Part shown: one piece after another, positions 11,301-18,289 of the stretch | Layout: every line of letters starts with the position of its first letter | How positions within the stretch are numbered: position 1 is the first letter of the stretch | Assembly (NCBI RefSeq): GCF_013031405.1 | Contig: NZ_WPZY01000001.1 | Span: forward strand, 1 to 64,000 | Direction: 5' to 3' | Source: Ruegeria sp. HKCCD8929 | Lineage (GTDB): Bacteria; Pseudomonadota; Alphaproteobacteria; Rhodobacterales; Rhodobacteraceae | DNA length: 64,000 nucleotides | Position numbers and translations under genes: made by a program | Notes under the pieces: model-generated | The model's input: only the letters and a program-made list of their open reading frames with translations | Databases searched by the model: none | What the model was told of the DNA's origin: nothing

Positions 11301-11847
11301 GGCCAGAGGCGTCACCGGCATCCGGATCGTAGGAGCCTCCGTCGCCTCCGGCGTCATGATCGCCGGTTTGACCGTCATCCGTCGTATTCCCATCGTCATG
11401 CTGGTCGCCGCCCCCGTCACCGGCGCTCCCATTACCGTCTTCTCCACCATCGTTATCGTCGGAGGCATCAGAAGACGTGGTTCGTGGTGGTCCGAACTCG
11501 GCCATGAAGCCCTGAAAGCGCCACACCCGTCCCGTTTTTGGATCACTCAATGCGAGAGACCCCAAGATCTGCTGTGAAAGAGAGGTGTTCAACCCGCTTT
11601 GCCAGACCAATGACCCGGTCAGCACTTCGCCTGTATCGAACGTCAGATGCAGGGGTGTCCTTTGCTGATAATTCAGAACCGGCGCGCTAGCGGCGTCACC
11701 GGGAGTTTTGGTGAAAAAGAACCGGGTTGTGACGAACTCCGGGTGTTCGGCGCGCAGTGGATGGGTTTCGAAATTGGCAACCAGCTGGTTGCGCAAATCT
11801 TCGAAAGGCGCATCCATCCAGATCAGTTTCGGGGCCCGCTCTTTCAT
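8389..11847 (-). CDS. Large (1152-residue) protein of unknown function, part of tail-collar/lysozyme cassette
   Basis: I do not recognise an established domain. The first 120 residues look globular; residues about 125-190 are almost only Asp, Gly, Ser and Thr; about 265-335 is a Lys/Ala/Pro/Ser-rich linker. The middle (about 500-720) begins LGYELGEVQRIESIMRGEMR, is rich in Arg/Glu and continues with VRGIYRWVNRTFRLRTRN and MIFEIMVPHPGRR; the C-terminal part has helical YRAQMARQVDAIEAENPG and DLRFRDFLRAQRVRVLAP. I recall similar central sequences in large uncharacterised bacterial proteins, but cannot verify that. No signal peptide or membrane segment is obvious. It starts five bases after the preceding gene and overlaps the collar gene, so a structural or scaffold role in one assembly is likely. 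Confidence 0.75.
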   Translation of the reverse strand: MKERAPKLIWMDAPFEDLRNQLVANFETHPLRAEHPEFVTTRFFFTKTPGDAASAPVLNYQQRTPLHLTFDTGEVLTGSLVWQSGLNTSLSQQILGSLALSDPKTGRVWRFQGFMAEFGPPRTTSSDASDDNDGGEDGNGSAGDGGGDQHDDGNTTDDGQTGDHDAGGDGGSYDPDAGDASGPDTLDTANQGGDLRWDELFPFIYMKHWPPIEPGGLSEGFIEIPSRVMTESPFLKMLADKAKKMDRAGQEAVAVDFVNPAAGAPDSKDNATPDKDASADKHGAAPAAAQAEKSEKHTEPARPDPSQDQQTKPASTPSKKSSKADKIAPETPTPGGFIDTLNTLAPPFSAYPELWPAIKELPEPTLSELTALVKARLGGWAAFKILVNAPDAKSELIRIWESVIALNILVGWRRKELARLIEILVTHHVLTHALASTEDGQAHGAPAHMIAGPDEVKAWIDATLVLPATIFAAPAPTAVSHGGATHDAPLKLQAPGWVRPYSYGLARTIHYKPLGYELGEVQRIESIMRGEMRETRNRHLSRRERRDTETGTTIREARRDEDTSVADLINQVQKTLADHVSTTHVNSYDTAYGLPTDGNKMSVTGNWWVQEQPAGGFARNALRFARGVVEKTVRRLARETRYSRSVVELEETESTDLTRFDNRKNATDVRGIYRWVNRTFRLRTRNLGEVMIFEIMVPHPGRRLTRHIRRYWKLDLSPPRSPRAFGISDYQSLTDTPPTDKQPSKQIYYLDAFEQFGVSDPLPPPSERLLVSESIQSRTPVAEGVALMPAGYEPVEAQARIVSVGNPASVQVIVGSTVLLPEQSGTDDAKQPNGINSQATPKPKPLRLPAESSGGLKTLSGSLAFGSSKAAPPADEGHPLSFTVLCDVKPKTDGQPDNPSTPSDVPLPDAIPMDPSSESAGFFAMSLEIQCQRTDEAYADWRYRAYRSIQDGYDRQLAEYRAQMARQVDAIEAENPGFLTRAVTSETVSAAMEQIVDLSGSETDAIAPDYAKPRIQHYLQQTVGWSDIATFLDIDDQGLEACDETSDDIALRDFLPDLRFRDFLRAQRVRVLAPVNRATARSFLYFLRTGRIWPDADDLAPCLPEDAEIVTHVKAEPKSEQEEDAASWTVRVPTHMSMLSPEAQFPKRDDLT

Positions 11848-11852
11848 GCTGA

Positions 11853-12536
11853 TCAGACGTCTTCGGCTGCCAGCATCAACTCAAGCGCGGTGATGACTTC
11901 GAGAATCCACTTTGTTGTCTTGCTGGACTTCAGGCCGTTGATTTCAAGCCGCTCTATATCGAGATGCCAGATATCGACGCCTGCATGCACGTTGTCGAAC
12001 GGGGCATGTGGGTATCTGTCGCGCATCTCTTCGTAGTCGTACAGATCGTCCTGTATGACGGCCAGCATTGCCGCACGGGCCTCGGCATGGACATGCAACA
12101 GGTAGGTGCGGATGCGATCCAGGTCTTCGTCTTCAACTTCGACAAAATACCCGGCATAGTGCTTGTCTTCATCCCTGAAACGGATGACCGCTTCACGTGC
12201 GGGTGTGAGGTTGATCTCGTGCTCGCTGTTGACGAAAACCGGTCCGTGAACCGCAATTGAAGGTGGCAGAAATTCGATCAGCGCCCCGCAGGTGTCGATA
12301 AAGATCTTCCGCCCCGCTTCGATAATGAGCCGATCGTTCAGCCAAGCGTCAGTATCCGTGCCATCAATTTCGATCTCGGCGTTCGGCAGGCTGTATCGCC
12401 CGCCGCAATAGAGCTTTTGGCCGTCCGGAAAGATCTGGCCGCCTTTCGTAGCCTGAAAGTAAGTCAGGATCGGTCGGCGAAAAATCAGGAACCTGCCGGA
12501 ACGTGTGTGAACAAGGGTGTGAACGTGAAAAGTCAT
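11853..12536 (-). CDS. Unknown protein (227 residues), cassette member
   Basis: Not recognised. The protein opens with MTFHVHTLVHTRSGRFLIF and is rich in beta-strand-like segments up to about residue 110 (for example EIEIDGTDTDAWLNDRLIIE), then becomes acidic and helical (EVEDEDLDRIRTYLLHVHAE, ALELMLAAEDV). No signal peptide, membrane helix or Cys pattern is evident. It lies 33 bases after the 439-residue gene and five bases before the 1152-residue gene. Tight packing on one strand indicates co-transcription. The start ATG has only a purine-rich AGAAAGAAAGAA upstream. Confidence 0.7.
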   Translation of the reverse strand: MTFHVHTLVHTRSGRFLIFRRPILTYFQATKGGQIFPDGQKLYCGGRYSLPNAEIEIDGTDTDAWLNDRLIIEAGRKIFIDTCGALIEFLPPSIAVHGPVFVNSEHEINLTPAREAVIRFRDEDKHYAGYFVEVEDEDLDRIRTYLLHVHAEARAAMLAVIQDDLYDYEEMRDRYPHAPFDNVHAGVDIWHLDIERLEINGLKSSKTTKWILEVITALELMLAAEDV

Positions 12537-12569
12537 GTCTGTGTTCTTTCTTTCTGGGGGTTTCGGCGG

Positions 12570-13889
12570 TCAGATGTGGTCCTGGTCAAGACCGAGTACG
12601 CGCCGGACACGCGACAGCTCCTTGGAGTGAACGGTCAGAGCATCCAGAAAGATCGACACGGCCACGCGATTTTCAGGATCGTAGGCCTCACCCAGAGTGT
12701 GCCGCAGATTGGCACGGCATCCGTTGTAACGATCCGCAATCACGTCGCCGTCCAGCGCCTTGAGCCCGCTGCGCAGAACCGTATCGCAATATTCGGCAAA
12801 GCGCGCGTTGAGATCATTGATGACGATGCGCTCTTTGTGGGGCGTGCCCGAGGGCTTGTACGGCTCGTACAACGGAACCCAGCTTTCCGCGCTGCCCAGA
12901 TGTGTGGATGTCGGCGGGTAAGCGGTTGCGGTCATGAAAAGCGTGCAGGCGAAACAGGACGCAAGCTTGGTCGTTTGTCTGCCCACGGTGATCTCGTAAG
13001 GGGTGCAGGCCGGACCCAGATGATATGCCTTGTAGATCGCCTGGATCATGCCATGGGTATATCCTTTGACGTCCCTGTCTCCGGATTCGTCGTTAAAGAC
13101 CATGCCCTGTTCGTCGTGCATGATTGCGGTGATCTGATCGGCCCGGTTGCTTGTCCCCAGAACCGGCTCTTGGTCGTCGGGCGCCAGGCCCGCGAGGTTT
13201 CCGCCGATGATTCCCCATCCGATCCGGTCATGCTGGTCTTGATCCCTGCGCACCCGGGCATCCCAGAGGTTTGAATTCTCAGGCGGCAGCCAGCGTGGAT
13301 ACCATCCTTCGAAGGCCGTATCACTGGTGCCGCCATGGCCCAGATCCGAGACGTGAAAGCGCGCGCTCGAAAGCGGGCCGACCGGGTCGGTGTCGCCTAC
13401 CGTGTTGGGGTTGTCCACAAACCCGGTATAGGCCCCGCGTCCAATGTACTGATAATCCGGGTCCCGATCATGTTGCTTGATTTTGTCGTAGAGCACTGCG
13501 CCTTTCGGGCTGAGATTATTGTCAGGATGGCGGATATCTGCGGCCGTCGGCTTCTCGTGTCCGGCCAGGCCATAAATCCCGACAATGACCGCGCCGACCC
13601 CATGGTCGACGGCGGTTCCCGCCTTGACCCGGTGGCTATCAGGTCCAACTTCCTTCGCGGCAAGTTCGCCAATTTTCTGAGCGGCCTGTTGGAGTTTACC
13701 CCATTCGGTCTCCCATTTTTCTGGTTTGGGGTCCTCGTCGGTCGGCTCCATTGAGAACTGGACGTCGACACCTGCTTTGATCTGTTGGATCGAGTGTCCG
13801 ACAATTGCTGACGCCACAATATAGTCGGCTTCGGCCTCCGGGGCCGCTGCGTCGTTCGTCAAAATTCCGTTTGTACGTCTATATGCCAT
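12570..13889 (-). CDS. Unknown protein (439 residues) with an HxE and CxxC motif
   Basis: No family is certain. Residues 258-260 are HDE and residues 312-315 are CFAC, followed by YPPTSTHLGSAESWVP. An HxE plus CxxC arrangement is the zinc site of the cytidine-deaminase fold, which also occurs in bacterial deaminase toxins, but the 52-residue spacing between motifs is longer than usual, so this is only a possibility. The first 100 residues contain small-residue-rich helices (GTAVDHGVGAVIVGIYGLAG). No signal peptide is seen. AGAAGG lies upstream of the ATG. It may be a structural component, or an effector carried by the same assembly as the collar and lysozyme proteins. Confidence 0.7.
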   Translation of the reverse strand: MAYRRTNGILTNDAAAPEAEADYIVASAIVGHSIQQIKAGVDVQFSMEPTDEDPKPEKWETEWGKLQQAAQKIGELAAKEVGPDSHRVKAGTAVDHGVGAVIVGIYGLAGHEKPTAADIRHPDNNLSPKGAVLYDKIKQHDRDPDYQYIGRGAYTGFVDNPNTVGDTDPVGPLSSARFHVSDLGHGGTSDTAFEGWYPRWLPPENSNLWDARVRRDQDQHDRIGWGIIGGNLAGLAPDDQEPVLGTSNRADQITAIMHDEQGMVFNDESGDRDVKGYTHGMIQAIYKAYHLGPACTPYEITVGRQTTKLASCFACTLFMTATAYPPTSTHLGSAESWVPLYEPYKPSGTPHKERIVINDLNARFAEYCDTVLRSGLKALDGDVIADRYNGCRANLRHTLGEAYDPENRVAVSIFLDALTVHSKELSRVRRVLGLDQDHI

Positions 13890-13928
13890 CCTACCTTCTC
13901 CCTTTGACTGTCCGAGGACCGTTGAGCG

Positions 13929-14522
13929 TCACTCCATGTCGATGTCGTAAGCAAAAAACCGGATTGGGTCCGAGCTTGGCCCCGGCGTTCCGCCGTACAT
14001 GGCAACACGCATCGCATGCACTCGGTGAAGATCGAAACTTGTTGCTCCGGGGCCGATCTCCCGGCGGTCGATCCTGAGGCCCTGCCGCGTGGTGATGTCG
14101 GCGGCGAAGGTCAGTCGATCAGGTACACGGACCACGCAATCGCCCTGGCGCGGCAACCGGGTTTCGGCCAGCGGGGCGCCGCTGCGAAGAGCCTGGAGCT
14201 TGTGATAGGCGTGCCCTCGCGGAACAGATACCTTCAGGTCGATGGCATCGCCGCTACGCTCGGGCGTGATTGTCACCTCGCGAAACACTACCTTTCGGTC
14301 AACCTGAACAGAGGGCGTGACATTGCCTTCCCGACTGACGAAGCGAACACAAAGCGCCAGGTCAATCTCGAATGTGCGGTGCCACAAAAAGGGGCAGCGC
14401 AGCACGACCTGCCAGGTCAAAGGCCTGACTTCGCCAACCGCATCCGGCACACCCCAGAACAATCCGACCCGGCGAACATTGGGATTCAGCGACCGGTTCT
14501 CGAAGGTGAGTTTGGTTGTCAT
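13929..14522 (-). CDS. Unknown protein (197 residues), cassette member
   Basis: Not recognised. The sequence alternates short hydrophobic strands with Arg-rich turns (RPLTWQVVLRCPFLWHRTFE, DLHRVHAMRVAMYGG), which suggests a beta-sandwich. AAGGG lies seven bases before the ATG. The gene follows the 219-residue gene by 24 bases and precedes the HxE/CxxC gene by 39 bases. The protein resembles the C-terminal part of its upstream neighbour in general character (basic beta-strand protein), but I see no clear homology between them. No signal peptide. Confidence 0.68.
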   Translation of the reverse strand: MTTKLTFENRSLNPNVRRVGLFWGVPDAVGEVRPLTWQVVLRCPFLWHRTFEIDLALCVRFVSREGNVTPSVQVDRKVVFREVTITPERSGDAIDLKVSVPRGHAYHKLQALRSGAPLAETRLPRQGDCVVRVPDRLTFAADITTRQGLRIDRREIGPGATSFDLHRVHAMRVAMYGGTPGPSSDPIRFFAYDIDME

Positions 14523-14546
14523 CGCGGCGCCCTTGATGAGATCTGG

Positions 14547-15206
14547 TCATGAGTCCGACGGTGGCGGTGTCAGCCTCATGATGAAACCGAGCTGCTGGAA
14601 CCCTGGAGGCAAGCCCGACTTCAGGCGAAGCCGCAGAAACTTGCCGTTGGGCTCGCTGCTGATCTTGACGTGGCCTTTGACGGTGAAGTCGGAAGGTTTG
14701 GACGGATCGGGGGGCGGCGTCCCTTTTGTCGCATCCGGCTGTGTGTCCTTGGTGGGTTTGCTGCTTTCGGGTTTGGGGACCGGTGTCCAATCGTCGCCCG
14801 TGAACAGCTTGTCGATTGTCGAAGAAAGGCCGGATTTCACATTCGTGTGGTCCGTGAAGGTGATCTTGACGAATTCGAACTGGCCTGTGGCGCCCAGCGT
14901 GTAATCGGCCGTGATCTTGAGGCCGTTATACGGTGGTTGTGACCTTGGTGTTTTCCGAAAATCCCCTGAATGCCAGACCTGCTGGATCGGCTTGGAAGGC
15001 TCTTTCTTGTTGTCTTTCGCGTCCTTCCCTGAGGTGGTGCCTTTGGCGGCCTGCGTTTTGGGCCCGTCCTGGCTGGCGGCCGATTGTCCGCTCGTTGTGT
15101 CCTGATCACTGGTACTCCTCGGCGCCGCACCGGTAGTTTCGTCTAACCCGTCATTGGGTTTCCGCATCTTCTTCAGTGCGATAGTGGTGTCCGCCCCTTT
15201 GTCCAT
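14547..15206 (-). CDS. Unknown protein (219 residues) with a disordered Thr/Lys/Asp-rich N terminus
   Basis: Residues about 20-75 are low complexity (Thr, Ser, Asp, Lys, Gln), a probable flexible linker; a second Pro/Lys/Ser linker lies near residues 145-170. Between them is a strand-rich block (NGLKITADYTLGATGQFEFV), and the end FLRLRLKSGLPPGFQQLGF also looks like strands. AGGAG is seven bases upstream of the ATG at 15206. Such linker-bearing small proteins fit a structural assembly, but function is unknown. Confidence 0.68.
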   Translation of the reverse strand: MDKGADTTIALKKMRKPNDGLDETTGAAPRSTSDQDTTSGQSAASQDGPKTQAAKGTTSGKDAKDNKKEPSKPIQQVWHSGDFRKTPRSQPPYNGLKITADYTLGATGQFEFVKITFTDHTNVKSGLSSTIDKLFTGDDWTPVPKPESSKPTKDTQPDATKGTPPPDPSKPSDFTVKGHVKISSEPNGKFLRLRLKSGLPPGFQQLGFIMRLTPPPSDS

Positions 15207-15294
15207 GATACGTCTCCTGACTGATCAAAAGGCGTTACCCCTTTGTCATCTCCCCTTGGAAATCTTGCGGCAGGGCAAGCCGCCGCAAGAGGTG

Positions 15295-15930
15295 TCATGC
15301 GTTGATGTTTGCAAGCTGGAAATCGAACGGGGTCGAGTTCTTGCCGGGTCCGCCGCCGGACATGACGATGTCGGCGCTCTGGATGCCAAAGAGGTTTATC
15401 TCGGTGTTGATCTGGCTGATGATCGCCGAGTTCATCACCTGACCCTCTTCGATCTGCGAAACGACGCCGATGTAGATTGTCGGGTGGAACTGAAAGACTC
15501 CCTTTTGACCAGGCGCCATGTTGGTCTTGTTGGCCAGAAGTTTGCCGTCCCGATAGATGTTCGCGTTGATCGAACCACGTGCCAGATTGTTGCGAACCTC
15601 AACCTCGTTTGGCGACACCGCAGGTGTTTTGGAAAGACGCAGCACGTCGCCGCTGTTGTCTTTGACCATGTCGTAGGCTTGACCGTCATAAGCGGTCAAT
15701 TGCGGTGTGTAGTTTCCGTAGCTGTCCGATGCTGACACCTGGAACCGGAGGGGATAGAGAAACGGGTGATAGTCCAGCCGGCCGAGGTTCTTAATGACTT
15801 TCCAAGCAATCGCAATCTCGCCGAAATCTTCGGCAACGTTTTGCTGGAAAATGACTATCGACGAATTGTTAGCGTCATCGGAGTGATTTACCAATCTTAG
15901 TTTGATGTTTTCGGTAACCAATTTCAGCAT
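15295..15930 (-). CDS. Conserved-looking protein of unknown function (211 residues), first gene of the cassette
   Basis: The protein contains IVIFQQNVAEDFGEIAIAWK, DYHPFLYPLRFQVSASDSYGNYTPQL and a glycine-rich ending SADIVMSGGGPGKNSTPFDF. I recall this pattern from uncharacterised proteins of other bacteria, without a function. It lacks a signal peptide and Cys residues and is strand-rich, consistent with a subunit of a larger structure. GGAAGG lies directly before the ATG with almost no spacing, so a slightly later start (for example TTG at 15921) is possible. It is the promoter-proximal gene of the eight-gene minus-strand run; a small gene diverges from it. Confidence 0.7.
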   Translation of the reverse strand: MLKLVTENIKLRLVNHSDDANNSSIVIFQQNVAEDFGEIAIAWKVIKNLGRLDYHPFLYPLRFQVSASDSYGNYTPQLTAYDGQAYDMVKDNSGDVLRLSKTPAVSPNEVEVRNNLARGSINANIYRDGKLLANKTNMAPGQKGVFQFHPTIYIGVVSQIEEGQVMNSAIISQINTEINLFGIQSADIVMSGGGPGKNSTPFDFQLANINA

Positions 15931-16124
15931 CCTTCCATTAGCGGTTTGTGTTGATAACGAAGAAATCGAAATTCAATGGTAAGCGAGGATCGCAATAGCT
16001 TGGCTTTGATCCATTCACTTATTCCTTTGATTTTTGCACTCTTAGGTAATTCTATCTTTTATCAGAGGGAGTTATCGGTGATTTTGATGTGACGTGACCT
16101 TGCCTTTGGATGAAGGAGCTGAAA
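15931..16124. promoter_or_regulatory. AT-rich divergent promoter region of the cassette
   Basis: The 194 bases between the first cassette gene (-) and a small gene (+) are clearly AT-richer than the surroundings (for example TTTGATTTTTGCACTCTTAGG). This is the only promoter-sized gap upstream of the eight minus-strand genes and is the likely control region. I cannot assign -35/-10 boxes with confidence. Confidence 0.45.
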
Positions 16125-16334
16125 ATGGGAAATGGCAATAAATCTGATAAATTCAGCGCAGAGGAAATCGCCGAAATCATCGGAAATGACGTTCAGAATA
16201 TGATCTCCAACCTCGGAGCCTTCGACCCCGGGGATCCGCAGCAGGTATATGAAGACACAAAACGGATAATGGACAAGCTTTCGGATGGTACGGCGGAGAG
16301 GGCAAAGAAAGTTGCCGAAGACCGCGAAAAGTGA
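16125..16334 (+). CDS. Small acidic protein of unknown function (69 residues)
   Basis: A short gene beginning MGNGNKSDKFSAEEIAEIIG with a good ribosome binding site (AAGGAG, seven to eight bases upstream of the ATG at 16125). The predicted protein is helical and highly charged (DDTKR-like segments, ending AERAKKVAEDREK). It diverges from the eight-gene cassette and lies within the segment bracketed by IS6 remnants, so it may be a regulator, chaperone or cargo of that cassette. No family recognised; an upstream in-frame ATG at 16110 is less likely because it would include the ribosome binding site. Confidence 0.55.
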   Translation: MGNGNKSDKFSAEEIAEIIGNDVQNMISNLGAFDPGDPQQVYEDTKRIMDKLSDGTAERAKKVAEDREK

Positions 16335-16718
16335 TTATGGCCTAGCCTGACTTGCAGCGTAAGGAACTGTAACCAGAGGCCGGGGGGCCGGCCATCTATC
16401 AACGGTGGACTCAGCCTAGCCTGACCGACAGAGAGGCGGGCCTTCTGTAGACCTTTCTGGCATTTCGTACTTGGCTCAGGACCCAAGATCCTGCACTAGA
16501 GCAGGGTTCACTCCGGCCAACTATTCCTGAGGACGACCCCCCTGTGAGTGTGAAGAAGATCACAGCGCGTAACCCATAAATTGTGTTCGAAAGGTATTAG
16601 TCGCTCTGGAAGAATGTGAAGCTCCGATAGCGGATTGCGGATACGATTCTTCTTCAGTTGCTTGGGTGCCAGACGCGACACCGGAACCAATTTTATACAA
16701 TACTTTCGGAGTCCGGGG
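16335..16718. other. Non-coding stretch upstream of the AraC gene
   Basis: No gene seen. The stretch contains imperfect repeats of GCCTAGCCTGAC (near 16340 and 16415) and a GGCCGGGGGGCCGGCC block near 16378-16393 able to form a strong hairpin that could terminate the small gene upstream. The rest is unremarkable. Confidence 0.4.
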
Positions 16719-17498
16719 ATGGGACATTACGCACCAAGCGATAGGGAAGTGGTTTGTCTGGAGTTCACACCTCGCCTATTGGCTGAGTTCCGAAGTATTG
16801 TTGAGAGGTCCACTACCTACAAAGTGACGGGTGGCGGTGCACATTCAGGGAAGAGAACCGGAGATCCGATCTTTATTGTCCGGCAGTGTTTGAGGCGTTG
16901 TGTGCCAGCGAGCCGCGTTGATGCCACACAGAGCGATATCCCGAAATCCGGCTACAAAAAACCCGTTACGTTCGCATTAATCAGCCTTGGATTTTCGGCT
17001 TCCCGGACAGAGGTCTATTCGCACGGCTACAGCGACTACATCGCTTACCCGTTTGTCATCGGTGAAATCCAGCATCGCTTTGCGGCGGGGCATGCGATTG
17101 TGCGGTCGACTCGCCCCGAACCGGTATTTGCAAAAGATCCCCTGGTCGACACCACCTGCACGTTCCTGACAAAACGGCTAGGCTTTTCTAAAGGGATTGA
17201 TGCATTGGCGCACGAAGTCGGATCCAACCGCAACACCCTGACACGCCGTTTTAACAATGAATTTGGGGTAGGGCCGATGGCCTGGTTCCGGCGCCACCGG
17301 TTGACCCTTGCCGCCGGTCTGATTGTCGAAAGCCGACGCAGCATTCAGGACATCGCATTTGCCATTGGATACGAAGACGCCAATAATTTTTCGACTGCCT
17401 TTAAGAGAGCCTTCAATACATCACCCAAAGATTATCGGAGGATAAAGCAAGGGTCTGTGAAAGGTCCATCAAAGCACTCATCAGCTGTCGAGATATAA
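16719..17498 (+). CDS. AraC-family transcriptional regulator
   Basis: A regulator of about 259 residues. The C-terminal part has the paired helix-turn-helix of the AraC family: LAHEVGSNRNTLTRRFNNEF, RLTLAAGLIVESRRSIQDIA and FAIGYEDANNFSTAFKRAF, followed by SPKDYRR. The N-terminal 150 residues do not match a family I know. The ATG at 16719 follows CGGAG and is preferred over the ATG at 16635, which would add 28 residues without resemblance. It lies between the cassette and the IS remnants and runs opposite to the cassette, so it may control the cassette, but no operator evidence exists. Confidence 0.8.
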   Translation: MGHYAPSDREVVCLEFTPRLLAEFRSIVERSTTYKVTGGGAHSGKRTGDPIFIVRQCLRRCVPASRVDATQSDIPKSGYKKPVTFALISLGFSASRTEVYSHGYSDYIAYPFVIGEIQHRFAAGHAIVRSTRPEPVFAKDPLVDTTCTFLTKRLGFSKGIDALAHEVGSNRNTLTRRFNNEFGVGPMAWFRRHRLTLAAGLIVESRRSIQDIAFAIGYEDANNFSTAFKRAFNTSPKDYRRIKQGSVKGPSKHSSAVEI

Positions 17499-17649
17499 GC
17501 TTCAAGCCGCAAACCGAGGCAAGAATGTGTCGCATACTTTGGGCCAGATTGACGATGTTGCGTGTTTCAGCACTTGTTGCATGCAAAGCAAGCAAAGCAG
17601 GTCTTGGCGGATCTATTTCAAACTCTTAACCGTTGACGCGCATCGGCGT

Positions 17650-17880
17650 AGGCTCATTCTACCGCGGAACGGAGCCGAGAGTTTGGGATCAGTCCCAAGA
17701 CGGTTGCAAGGTGGCGGAAGCGGCAAACGGCTGAGGATAGGAAGTCTGGGCGGAAGGAGCCTCGCTCAAACATTCTTGGCGAAGAAGAAGAGGCCATCGT
17801 CGTTGCGTTTCTTCGCCACACGCTGCTCCCGCTTGATGACTGCCTCGTTTCCTTACAGCCGACACTCACGCATCTTACGG
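17650..17880 (+). mobile_element. IS481-family transposase fragment
   Basis: A frame on the plus strand reads FGISPKTVARWRKR, then EEEEAIVVAFLRHTLLPLDD, the helix-turn-helix and linker typical of the N-terminal part of IS481-type transposases. An in-frame stop lies upstream and the catalytic domain is absent: the frame is cut at about 17879 by the terminal repeat of an IS6-family remnant. It is therefore a relic, older than the IS6 insertion next to it. Confidence 0.75.
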
Positions 17881-18228
17881 GCTTTGTTGCAAACTTTTGA
17901 CCATTGGCCTTCGTGGTGCTGGCGGCTTTGTGGCGAACGGCATTATCCAGTTGAAGTTTGATCTATGATTTCTTCCAGATCGCGGTACGACAATGAATAG
18001 CGGGGACAGAAGAAAACCGCGTGCAAGATGCCGTCTTTTTTGGGAAGTGGGCGCCGTTGAAAGGGATCGTCCCGGCCAGCTCCTATCAATTTAGAGCACG
18101 CGGCTATCACAACAGCGTTCGGCCTGACCGATGGTTCAAGTTTGCGACAAAACCGTTTTTGCACTGTGGACACACCATACCTTGAAGATCGTACCCAGAA
18201 CCGCCAATCTAATCCCAAACCCAACCGA
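17879..18228. mobile_element. Rearranged IS6-family remnant (left end joined to an inverted transposase 5' part)
   Basis: The plus strand begins with GGCTTTGTTGCAAAC (17880-17894) and matches the leader of the IS6 copy at 6264 for about 110 bases. Beyond about 17970 the plus-strand match stops and the minus strand becomes readable as transposase: PFQRRPLPKKDGILHAVFF, then PRYSLSYRDLEEI (in the frame 17943-18224). One end and an oppositely oriented N-terminal fragment have thus been fused. No complete transposase exists here. Confidence 0.65.
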
Positions 18229-18289
18229 CGTGGGAGATATCCCGCTAAAACAAGATACGTTGACCCACCAGGGTCCGGCCGGATGACCT

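Noticed and set aside
11229..11577. Repetitive-looking DNA around 11.3-11.5 kb as a satellite or CRISPR-like repeat
   Set aside because: It is the coding sequence of the Asp/Gly-rich linker; there are no regular repeat-spacer units.
7044..15930. Cassette as a contractile injection system (eCIS/T6SS) or a prophage
   Set aside because: No sheath, tube, baseplate, spike, AAA ATPase, capsid, portal or terminase gene is recognisable; only a collar domain and a lysozyme point to phage.
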